Origin: Acidobacteriota bacterium
GTDB lineage: Bacteria > Acidobacteriota > Blastocatellia > RBC074
NCBI GenBank assembly: GCA_016710075.1
Contig: JADJLO010000002.1
Span: 1 to 64,000 of the forward strand
Direction of reading: 5' to 3'
Length of the DNA stretch: 64,000 nt
This document shows positions 34,351 through 44,100 of the stretch, piece after piece (the stretch's first letter is position 1; every line of letters begins with the position of its first letter). The notes beneath the pieces are model-generated. The model was not told the origin of the DNA and searched no databases. It saw only the letters and a program-made list of their open reading frames with translations. The position numbers and the translations under genes are program-made.

Positions 34351-35262
34351 ATGTCCACCATCGACCTGGCGCGTTACAGGCAAATCACAGGATGGGTGGC
34401 CGTCGGATTGTCGACGGCCATCACAGGGCTGTGGGCATTCTGGGGCATCAACGAAACGTTTCATGAGGGTTGGTATTACAGATCGTTCTGGCAGAACATA
34501 GCGATGACGCTGGCTCAGTACCTGAGCCCGGTGATCATCTTTCTGATCGCAACTCTGGTGACTATTTTTCGCCCCAGAGCCGGCAGCATCCTGCATGTCA
34601 TTCTCGGGATTTTTGCCTGGTGGTTCTTCGGGTTTCTGAAGGCATCTTTTATTCTGATCTTTCTGCCGATGGTCGTCATTGGGTTGATGTACTGGTTTGG
34701 GCGTCCGCAGCCTCAAAAGACAGCCGCCTTGATTGTCGTTGTCGTCACCTCTTTGATTCTCATTGGATTTGCCGTCGAACCGATTTACCGGATCAATACT
34801 CGGGTGTTCGACAACAATCCGGAAGCGAGAGTTGTTGAAGGAAACGGTTTGAAGCTGATCTGGGCTCCGGGCGGGCCCGGATGGCCTCAGGAAGGAACGA
34901 GCTGGTTTGAAGCAGGCAGCCTGTGCAGCCAGTTGCTGGAGGACGGGAAGAACCTCGCAGGCACGCCGCAGAATTTATGGAGATTGCCGACGATAGATGA
35001 AGCGGTCCGTTCGATGTCTCGCCACGGGAGCAATTCCGGCGGGATCTGGGATGCAGCCAAAGCAAAGGCGACTTATCAGGTCATGCCCGATAAGGAATCC
35101 CCCTTGTGGAATACCTATTCTCCAGTCATTTACTGGTGGACCGCCAGCGAGGTCGATGAAAAATCCGCATACAGCATCTCCTACAACGGCAGAGTGGTTG
35201 TCAGAACCAAAAAGTCGGGATATGGTTCACTGTCTTTTCGATGCGTCAGGGAAGTCAAATGA
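34351..35262 (+). CDS. membrane protein with C-terminal Lcl/DUF1566-type domain
   Basis: A 303-residue protein. Four membrane segments occupy roughly residues 12-145 (for example GWVAVGLSTAITGLWAFWGI and WWFFGFLKASFILIFLPMVVIGLMYW). The C-terminal part (about 160-303) is a periplasmic domain with ENLWRLPTIDEAVRSM-like text (NLWRLPTIDEAVRSM), YWWTASEVDEKSAYSISYNG and a closing SFRCVREVK. That pattern is typical of the Lcl/DUF1566 C-type-lectin-like domain. A start at ATG 34351 is reasonable. Possible envelope sensor or adhesion-associated protein; the role is not known. Confidence 0.75.
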   Translation: MSTIDLARYRQITGWVAVGLSTAITGLWAFWGINETFHEGWYYRSFWQNIAMTLAQYLSPVIIFLIATLVTIFRPRAGSILHVILGIFAWWFFGFLKASFILIFLPMVVIGLMYWFGRPQPQKTAALIVVVVTSLILIGFAVEPIYRINTRVFDNNPEARVVEGNGLKLIWAPGGPGWPQEGTSWFEAGSLCSQLLEDGKNLAGTPQNLWRLPTIDEAVRSMSRHGSNSGGIWDAAKAKATYQVMPDKESPLWNTYSPVIYWWTASEVDEKSAYSISYNGRVVVRTKKSGYGSLSFRCVREVK

Positions 35263-35287
35263 ATAAAACCGTTAACCAGGAGGAGAA

Positions 35288-35797
35288 ATGAGCATAGGTA
35301 AGTCATTGGTTGCCGAATACGATCACGAAATGGCCTCAACCAGAACAGTCATCGAGCGTGTTCCCGATGATAAATACGGATGGAAGCCGCACGACAAGTC
35401 AATGTCAATGGGTGACCTGATCTCTCACCTTGCAACCATGCCGGGCTGGGCCGTTCACACCATCAATGAGGATTCGACGGACATCGCTCCTGAAGGCGGC
35501 GAACCCATGGAGAATCAAAAAGCCGGAAGCCGGAAAGAGGCGCTGGATCTCTTCGATCAGAACCTCGCCAAAGCCAGAGCCGCGATGGAATCCGTAAGCG
35601 ATGAGCATTTGATGAAATCATGGTCGTTGATGGTGGGCGGTAAGGTCGCATTTACAATGCCACGCGTTGCGGTCCTGAGAAGTTTCGTCCTGAATCACAA
35701 CGTCCATCATCGCGGACAATTGAGCGTCTATCTTCGCCTCAATGATATTCCAGTCCCCTCGATTTACGGACCTTCAGCCGATGAAGGCTCAATGTGA
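35288..35797 (+). CDS. DinB-family protein
   Basis: A 169-residue helical protein with a complete DinB pattern: SLVAEYDHEMASTRTVIERVPDDKYGWKPHDKSM, LISHLATMPGW (first His) and LNHNVHHRGQLSVYLRLND (HxxxH type). The last motif is the metal-binding H-x3-H region of DinB proteins. ATG 35288 follows AGGAGGAGAA. It is the fourth DinB-type gene here. Confidence 0.88.
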   Translation: MSIGKSLVAEYDHEMASTRTVIERVPDDKYGWKPHDKSMSMGDLISHLATMPGWAVHTINEDSTDIAPEGGEPMENQKAGSRKEALDLFDQNLAKARAAMESVSDEHLMKSWSLMVGGKVAFTMPRVAVLRSFVLNHNVHHRGQLSVYLRLNDIPVPSIYGPSADEGSM

Positions 35798-35800
35798 TAA

Positions 35801-35960
35801 GAAAGGATGACGAAACAGACGAAATAAACGAAACAAACGGAAAAGATGGGAAGTGACTGTTCCTGATTGTTCAATTGTTTTGCCGTTCACTAATCCTGGA
35901 TGATCAGGTACCATCACCACCTGAAAATTTTCGTTTATTTCGTCTGTTTCGTAATCTTTC
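35801..35960. repeat. nonamer-repeat hairpin 1
   Basis: Arm 1 has 9-base units ACGAAACAG, ACGAAATAA, ACGAAACAA and ACGGAAAAG (35810-35845). CGAAACAGACGAAATAAACG plus one base (35811-35831) pairs perfectly, 21 bases, with 35931-35951. The loop is about 100 bases. It follows the DinB gene and precedes the permease gene on the same strand. Confidence 0.85.
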
Positions 35961-36016
35961 TTTCTTCCTTCAGTTTTGTCATCTAAAAATCAACATTTCG
36001 ATATTCAAATTCTGAT

Positions 36017-37786
36017 ATGACCTTTCAAACATTGCTCAGAAAGAAATCGATCGAGCATATTCAGCTCGATGCGGCGGCAGGCATTGGCGCGCTGGAAGGC
36101 GGCGGATCCGGGTTGAGGCGGACGCTTGGGGTCGTAGACCTGACCGCTCTCGGAATCGCGGCAATCATTGGAGCCGGCATCTTCTCGACAATCGGGAATG
36201 CTGCATACAACGGCGGGCCGGCAGTTGCGTTCCTTTTTGTATTCACAGCCATTGCGTGTGCCTTTGCGGCGTTATGTTATGCCGAGTTCTCGTCGATGAT
36301 CCCGGTTGCGGGATCGGCTTACACATACGCTTATGCCTCATTCGGCGAGCTGGTCGCGTGGATTATCGGCTGGGACCTGTTGATGGAATATGCCATCGGA
36401 AACATTGCCGTAGCTATTTCGTGGAGCGACTATTTTACGACGCTGATGGCGGGTTACGGGCTGAACATCCCTGAATATCTGACCATGGACTTTCTTTCCG
36501 CTTCGCGAGGGCATGCAAAGGTGACCGAGTTGCTCGCTTCCGGGAACACACTCGATCAGGTTCGGAGTATAGCCGGGATGGCGACTGCGGTGGACGGATA
36601 TTTCGCCTGGATCAAGGCTCCGGTATTTGGCGGCCTGAGGATTGTGTGCGATCTTCCGGCACTAGCCATCGTCGTCATCATCACGGCTCTGGTCTTTGTC
36701 GGTATTCAGGAATCGAAGCGGGCATCGAACGTCATGGTGGCGATCAAGCTGTGCATCATCTTTCTGGTTATCGTTCTCGGCGCGTATTATGTCAAACCGC
36801 AGAACTGGACCCCTTTTGCTCCGAACGGAGTTTCAGGGGTTCTCAAGGGAGTCTCGGCGGTCTTTTTCGCCTACATCGGATTCGATGCGATATCGACAAC
36901 GGCGGAGGAGTGCAAGAACCCGCAGCGCGATCTGCCGCGCGGAATGATGTATTCGCTGATCATCTGCACGATACTTTATATTCTGATATCGCTGGTTCTG
37001 ACCGGGATGGTGAACTACAAGCAGCTTGCGGTCGGGGATCCATTGGCTTATGTCTTTGGTCCCGAAGGGGTCAATATCCCGTGGGTTTCCGGAATCATTG
37101 CGATCAGTGCGGTCATTGCCATGGCAACCGTGCTGCTGGTCTTCCAGCTCGGACAACCCCGCATCTGGATGGCGATGAGCCGGGACGGGTTACTTCCGCC
37201 GATATTTTCTTCAATCCACAAGCGCTTCAAGACGCCGTGGTTCTCGACGATCCTCACCGGATTTGTCGTGGCGATTCCGTCGTTGTTTATGAACCTGACG
37301 GAGGTCACCGACCTGACTAGTATCGGAACGCTTTTTGCGTTCGTCCTTGTCTGCGGCGGCGTCCTGATTCTCAATGCGTCCGATCAGAAGATCGAACGCA
37401 AGTTCAAGACGCCTTATGTCAATTCGAAGTACATCATTCCGGTGGCCATGCTTGGGATCTGTGCATGGTTCATCTTCTTCAACCGTGAATCGATGGCGTC
37501 CTTTTTCAGCCTCCATGATCCGGCAGATCCTGCGATTGGAGTCTGGGATGTGGTCAAGCATAAGATCCCGCTGATGTTGTACATGCTCCTCGCAGGTGTG
37601 CTCACTGTTTATTGTTACCTCCGCAGCCTTTCGCTGCTTCCGGTCCTCGGCCTGCTGACGTGTGGTTATCTGATGACGGAGCTGGGCTGGACAAACTGGG
37701 CGCGATTTCTCATCTGGCTCCTCGCCGGATTGATCTGTTATTTCCTATACGGCAACAGACACAGCAAACTGGGAGCCCAAAGATAA
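36017..37786 (+). CDS. APC-superfamily amino acid permease (CAT-like)
   Basis: A 589-residue transporter with about 14 membrane segments. The family's N-terminal signature is clear: VVDLTALGIAAIIGAGIFSTIG, a helix-1 glycine stretch, and SSMIPVAGSAYTYAYASFGELVAWIIGWDLLMEYAIG. YIGFDAISTTAEECKNPQRDLPRGM is typical of the cationic amino acid transporter group. The length and the C-terminal additional segments agree with CAT proteins. Likely an importer of amino acids driven by proton or sodium. A start at ATG 36017 is accepted; the ribosome site is weak. Confidence 0.9.
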   Translation: MTFQTLLRKKSIEHIQLDAAAGIGALEGGGSGLRRTLGVVDLTALGIAAIIGAGIFSTIGNAAYNGGPAVAFLFVFTAIACAFAALCYAEFSSMIPVAGSAYTYAYASFGELVAWIIGWDLLMEYAIGNIAVAISWSDYFTTLMAGYGLNIPEYLTMDFLSASRGHAKVTELLASGNTLDQVRSIAGMATAVDGYFAWIKAPVFGGLRIVCDLPALAIVVIITALVFVGIQESKRASNVMVAIKLCIIFLVIVLGAYYVKPQNWTPFAPNGVSGVLKGVSAVFFAYIGFDAISTTAEECKNPQRDLPRGMMYSLIICTILYILISLVLTGMVNYKQLAVGDPLAYVFGPEGVNIPWVSGIIAISAVIAMATVLLVFQLGQPRIWMAMSRDGLLPPIFSSIHKRFKTPWFSTILTGFVVAIPSLFMNLTEVTDLTSIGTLFAFVLVCGGVLILNASDQKIERKFKTPYVNSKYIIPVAMLGICAWFIFFNRESMASFFSLHDPADPAIGVWDVVKHKIPLMLYMLLAGVLTVYCYLRSLSLLPVLGLLTCGYLMTELGWTNWARFLIWLLAGLICYFLYGNRHSKLGAQR

Positions 37787-37827
37787 GCAGACCCTTGAGC
37801 GGGTTCATTTTCTCACTTTAATTCGGG

Positions 37828-37862
37828 TCCGGGGCGGCAGGCGCAAAGCCTTCAGCCCCGGA
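37828..37862. terminator. GC-rich nested hairpin after the permease gene
   Basis: TCCGGGGC (37828-37835) pairs with GCCCCGGA (37855-37862), with an inner AGGC-GCAAA-GCCT stem; CTTCTTTTTT follows a few bases later. It is a plausible rho-independent terminator for the permease gene. The remaining leader up to 38166 has AT-rich stretches but no sure promoter. Confidence 0.6.
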
Positions 37863-38166
37863 CAGCCCTTCTTTTTTACATTACATCCTTGCCGGCAGAC
37901 TTGCCCCAAAAAATTAATCTTGGCCAAGCGGTTCTTTTCGGGTTATCATCCACTCTCCTGATTTTCCCCCAGATCTGATTATCCTTAATCAGGGTTAGAG
38001 ACCGATTGCAAAGCGTTAATTAAGATATGGCCATAGCGTTACTCTTAATGGCGCCGTCGAAGTTCCCCCAGCTCACATGCCAAATGATCATGGCCCGATT
38101 TGTTGATACACAGGTTTTAGCGAGAGCCTCTCGAAGCTTTTGATACTCAGGGAGGAGTATGCCTTT

Positions 38167-41100
38167 ATGAAATACACATCATTTATCCTCAATTCAATCA
38201 TTAAAACCAAAGCCGGGATTGCATTGTCATTGATTATTCTGTTGAGTATCGGCAGTGCGGTTCTGAGTTTGTCGGTAAAGGCATCGAATACCCGGGCAGG
38301 CGGTCTGAGTTCGATTCAGAAGGCCTTTAAAGGGGCGATAGGAAATTATTTCCAGTCGGCCATATCTGAGGTCGAGCCGAACGAGACGGCCGAGCAGGCG
38401 ACTCCCATCTCGATACCGGGTCAGCGCTCAGGCGAGGTCAAATATGGCGACGCCGCCGTATATGAGTTCGTCTATAACAACGGGCCCAGGGACAAGATCG
38501 AGGATCTCTATAAATTCACCATTCCGACCAACACAACCAGACGGCTTGATATCGTTCTGACATTTGCCAATTCGTCGGTAGATCTGGATCTGGTTCTCTT
38601 CAGGCTGGAAGTCGATGGAACCCGAACCCAGGTGGCGGCATCCAACGGCAACACCACGACGGAACGGATTACGCCGATATTGACGTTCGGCGGCGGGACT
38701 TATCTGATAGGCGTGTCCGCCTTTGACGACGAAAATAATCAGGGGGCAACTGGATACACGCTGAGTGTGACGCCGGATACAGCGCCGCCGCCGCCGGTGA
38801 TTTCGAGTATCGTTCCGGTCTCCGCCGTCGCAGGAGGAGGCCCGTTTTCGCTGACTGTCAATGGATCATATTTTGTCAGCGGGCAATCAGTGGTCAGATG
38901 GAACGGAGCGAGCAGGACGACGACTTATGTAAGCGACACCCAACTGGTGGCCTTCATCTCCGCGGCCGACATTGCGTCAGCCGGTTCAGCCGTGATCACC
39001 GTTTTCAATCCGCCGTCGCTTGGAGGTCAATCGAGCCCGGCATATTTCACGATACTGCCGCCAGGCTCAGCCGAGCTTGAGGTCGAGCCGAATGAGACGA
39101 CTGAGCAGGCAAATCTTCTGCTCCTTGCCGGCAAAAGAGCCGGGACAGTTGCGCTCGGGGATGCGGCACAACTGACGATTCAACTGAATAATGGTTTGAG
39201 TGATCCGGTTGAGGATCTTTTTGCGGTCAATCTGACACAAGGTTCGCGGCTTGATGTTCAGTTGAATGGCGCCAACCCTGGATCAAACCTCGCACTTTAT
39301 CTGATGAAGGATGGGCCCGGCGCTGGTCAGGTGACTTTACTGGGCAATTCGCGTTTGAGCGGTTCGGTTCAGCGGATTACGACGGCGGCCTCGCTTGCGG
39401 CCGGCCGTTATCTCGTCGGAGTTTCGGCGGTTACCGGATCTTCATCGTATACGGTTGAAGCCGCCGTACCGGGCAAGCGGTTGCTGCAGGTGATGGGGAG
39501 CAGCGCGGCTCCGAACAGCACCGTCACTGTGCCTGTGATTTTTAATTCAGAAGGCGATGAAAATACAATCAATTTCAGCCTGAATTTCAACACCGTTGTC
39601 TTGAGCAGTCCACAGGTCGTTGCCGGGAAGGATGCAGGCGGCGCCACGATAAGTCTAAACACCAGTCAGACCGGGCTGGGACGCATCGGTGTCCGGTTTT
39701 CATTGCCGCAGGGTCAGAAGTTGACCGCCGGGGCGCGTGAAATCGTCACGGTTCGCTTCTCGATCAATCCGGCGGGCGGAACAAACGCGACCTCTGTCGA
39801 TTTTGGCGATGATCCGGTGGTGAGGGAGATGGTTGATGTACAGGGTAATTTCCTGATTGGAAGCTATGCGGCGGGGGGCGTTGTGATAGCCCCGGGATTT
39901 GAAGCCGATGTCAGTCCGAGGCCGAACGGCACCGGTGACGGCAGCGTAACGACTGCCGACTGGACTCAGATAGGCAGATTCATCTCCGGCGTTGATGCGC
40001 CACTCGATGGCGGGGAGTTCCAGCGAGCGGATTGCGCTCCGAAATCAACTCTCGGCGATGGGCGGTTGACCATTGCCGACTGGGTTCAGGCGGGAAGATA
40101 TGCGGCGGGGCTTGAAACAAGCACGCCGGCCGGAGGCCCGTCATCTCCTGTCACCGGTTCACAGGCGTACTTTGATAAAATAACAGCCTTCAACGGGACT
40201 GCCGAAGAAGACCAGTTGGCCAGAACACTGAAGATCAAGGATGTTATTCTGCAGAGAGGGCAGGACAACGAGCTGAAGCTCGAGCTGGTCTCTCAGGGGA
40301 ATGAAAACGCGGCAGGTTTCAGTCTGAATTTTGACGTCTCGCAGCTCAGCTTTGTCTCGGCAGTGCCTGGGGCCAACGCTACAGGCGCCATCCTGAATGT
40401 CAATCTGCTGCGGCTATCGGAGGGGCGCATCGGCTTCGGGATCGCATTGCCGAGCGGACAGGCATTTGCAGCCGGCACGCGCGAACTGGTCAAGCTGACA
40501 TTCAAAGTTCTTCCATCAAGCACGGTAAATGCTACAACCCTCAGTTTCGGTGATATTCCGATTGCGCGCGAAGTGGCCGATACCTCGGCAGCGGTCGTTG
40601 CCGCGTCATTTCTCCCGACGGTCTTCCAGATCCAGCCGGAAGTGAATCTGATTCCCGGTTTAAACAGCCTGGATCCGGGCACAGCGTTCGTTGGAGGAGC
40701 TTCGTTCAAGCTGACCATCAACGGCTCCAATTTCATACAGGGGGCATTTGCACTGGTGAATGGAACTCCAAGGGTGACGGAGTTTGTCAGTGGGACTCAG
40801 CTTAAGGCGACTATTCCGGCACAGGATCTTGTCGAAACCGGATCGCTGGTGATCACGGTGCAGAATTCCGCGCCGGGGGGAGGATTGTCCAATGCGCTGA
40901 GTCTTGCGGTTGTCAATCCGGTTCCTTCCGTAAGCTCGATCAACCCGTCATCAGCGACGACAGGAGCCCGCGGATTCACCCTGACTGTCAATGGAGCCGG
41001 CTTTGTTCCAGGCGCCGTTGTGCAGTTTAACGGGGTGAATCGTGCGACGATTTTTGTCAACTCCGGACAGGTCAACGCGACGATACTCGATTCCGATCTG

Positions 41101-44100
41101 ACGGATGCCGGAACATTCAAAGTCAGAGTAACCAATCCTTCTCCTGGAGGCGGTGCATCGAACGAAGTCGATTTCAGAGTGGCATCGATCAGTCCGATTC
41201 CTCGTCTGCAGAACATCAGCCCCGAGACGATTCAGGCGGGAAGCGCTGGATTCACCCTGACGGTGAACGGAAGCGGTTTCGTCAGCAGCTCGATAGTCCG
41301 TTTCAACGGGAATCCTCTTGCGACAACCTTTGTCAGCAACACACAGATGACCGCGCAGGTGCCCGCGGAACTGATTGTAAATCCGGGGACGGCCAGCATC
41401 ACCGTATTGAGCCCGGCGCCAGGAGGCGGCAGTTCAAATTCGATTCTGCTTGCTGTCAGCGTTCCGCCCAACCCCGTTCCGGCAGTCACAAGCATCAGTC
41501 CGACAGTCGTTACTGCCGGCGGTCCGCAGTTCACCCTGATAGTCAACGGCATCAATTTCGTTAATCAGTCGGTCGTTCGGATCAACGATCAGAACCGGTC
41601 GACGACTTTCATCAGTTCGACTCAGTTGAGCGCTCTGATAACCGCCGCGGATATAACCAATGGCGGCGCCGCGGGCATCAAGGTCTTTAACCCGGCTCCA
41701 GGGGGAGGCCTTTCGAACGAGACGACCCTGACCATTAATTTCGCACCGCCTGCGATATCACAAATAAGTCCGAATTCGGCCGTTGCCGGCGGACCCGCCT
41801 TCATTCTGAATGTCGTCGGAACCAATTTCGCTCAGGGTTCTGTAGTGAAATGGAATGGTGAGAATCGGCCTACGACGTTTGTCAGTGTTTCGGAACTGAC
41901 CGCGCAGATTTCCGCAGCCGATATTGCGAATGTCGGTGCGGCGAATATTACCGTTTTCAGCCCCGCGCCGGGCGGCGGAACTTCGAACCTCATCACTTTT
42001 GCCATCAATCAGGCAGCGCGGCCATTGCCAAGGATCAATTCCATCAGTCCGGATAACATCATGGGAGGCAGCGGCGAATTCACACTTACGGTTAACGGCT
42101 CGAATTTCGTTGCCGATTCCGTGGTTCGCTGGAACAACTCGCCGAGGCCGACGACTTTCGTCAGCAGCACCCAGTTGCAGGCTAAAATCTCCGCGGCCGA
42201 TGTCGCCATCCCGGGCACGGCACTTGTGACTGTCTTCACGCCGCAACCCGGTGGAGGCGATTCGAATGCATTGAGCTTCACGATCAATCAGCCGCCAAAT
42301 CCCGTGCCTGCCATTACGAGCATCGATCCGACTGCGGTAAATGCGGGCAGCGGCGGCGATTTTACCCTGACAGTCAACGGCAGCGGATTTGTTGCCGGCT
42401 CGATCGTCCAGTTTGAAGGAGATAACCGCCCGACGACATTCGTCAACGCCAATCAACTCAAGGCCCAGATCGCGGCGGCGCAGATTGCCAATGCCGGGAT
42501 CGCCAGGATTCGCGTCTTCTCGCCTTTACCCGGCGGCGGAACTTCAAACGAACTGACGCTGCAGATTCTCAACCCGGTCCCGGTTATTACCGGCCTCGAT
42601 CCGGCTCTTGTCGTTGAAGGCGGCCCCGATTTCACTCTCAAGGTCATTGGAACCGGGTTTGTCTCTGGAGCTGAAGTGCGTGTCAATGGAGTCGCCAGAT
42701 TGACCTTCAGAATCAGTTCGACCCAGTTGAATGTGACCATCAATGCGGCTGAAGTCGCAGCGGCCTCCACGCTCGATATTCAGGTCTTCAATCCTGCTCC
42801 GGGCGGGGGAGTATCAAACACTGCGAAGCTTGAAGTGAAGAAGCGGAACCCTTTGCCGCGTCTGTCCAGCATTTCGCCTGATGTGGTCAATGCTGGATCC
42901 AATGGCTTCACGCTGATCGTTAATGGCTCGAATTTCGTGCAGGGGGCGGTAGTCAGGATCAACGGCATGGATCGCCAGACGGATTTCGTGTCCGATATGG
43001 TGCTTGCGGTACAGATTACGCCTGAGGATATCGCCTCATCGGGTGCGCTGGCTATAACTGTTTTCAATCCAGAACCGGGCGGCGGCAGATCAAATGCGGC
43101 ATCGCTCACGGTCAATAATCCGGTTCCGGGAATAACCGGTATCAGCCCTTCGAGCGTCGTTGCCGGAAGCACAGGAGTGGAAATGATCGTCAACGGCGAA
43201 GGATTCGTGCCGAACTCTGTCGTCCAATTGAACGGAGTAAACGTGCCGACGACATTTGTTACCAGGACTCGGATCTCGGCGCAGATTCCAGTGGCGGCCA
43301 TTGCCTCCGGTGGTACTCTGCCGGTATCCGTATTCAACCCGGTTCCTGGCGGCGGAACATCGAATGTAGTCAATTTGACGATAACCAATCCGGTCGCGTT
43401 GATCACAAGCATCAGCCCGGCTCAGGTCAATGCGGGTGGCCCGTCGTTCACGCTGTCGATCAATGGAAGCAGCTTCGTAAACGGATCGACGGTGTTGATC
43501 AACGGTCAGAGCCTTCAGACGACTTTCGTCAATTCAGGCGCGCTTACTGCTGTCGTGCCGGCGAGCTTTATCGCCAATACCGGAACTGCGGATATCAGAG
43601 TTCAGAATCCTGAACCCGGCGGAGGCTCGTCAAACACGGTTCAGCTTTCAATCGTCAATCCCGTTCCAACGCTCATTTCGCTCAATCCTTCAACAGTCAC
43701 TGCCGGCAGCCCCGGCTTCAACCTGACGGTCACGGGCACCGGGTTTGTCCCTGCTTCAGTCGTTCAATGGAATGGCACGGCGAGGCAGACGACATTCGTC
43801 AGCAGCGCTCAACTGACCATTGCCGTTTCAGCTTCAGATGTTGCGAGCGCAGGCACGGCTGCAGTGGTGGTGATCAATCCTGCTCCAGGCGGCGGGACAT
43901 CGAACACGCTGAATTTCAGCGTCAATTCACAGCCGAATCCGGTTCCGGTTCTGTCCGGCCTTGAACCGTCTTTCACCGTCTCCGGCGGAACGGCATTCAG
44001 TCTGACTGTCAAAGGAACCAGTTTCACACCGGGCGCTGTGGTTCAGTGGAATGGCCAGCCGAGACAGACCGATTTCATCAACAGCACAACGCTTGCCGCG

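Noticed and set aside
37820..37900. Cyclic di-GMP (GEMM) riboswitch, because of GCGCAAAGCC
   Set aside because: Only this short match exists. The 5' GGGCAAACC element and the tetraloop receptor are missing, and the region folds better as a nested terminator-like hairpin.
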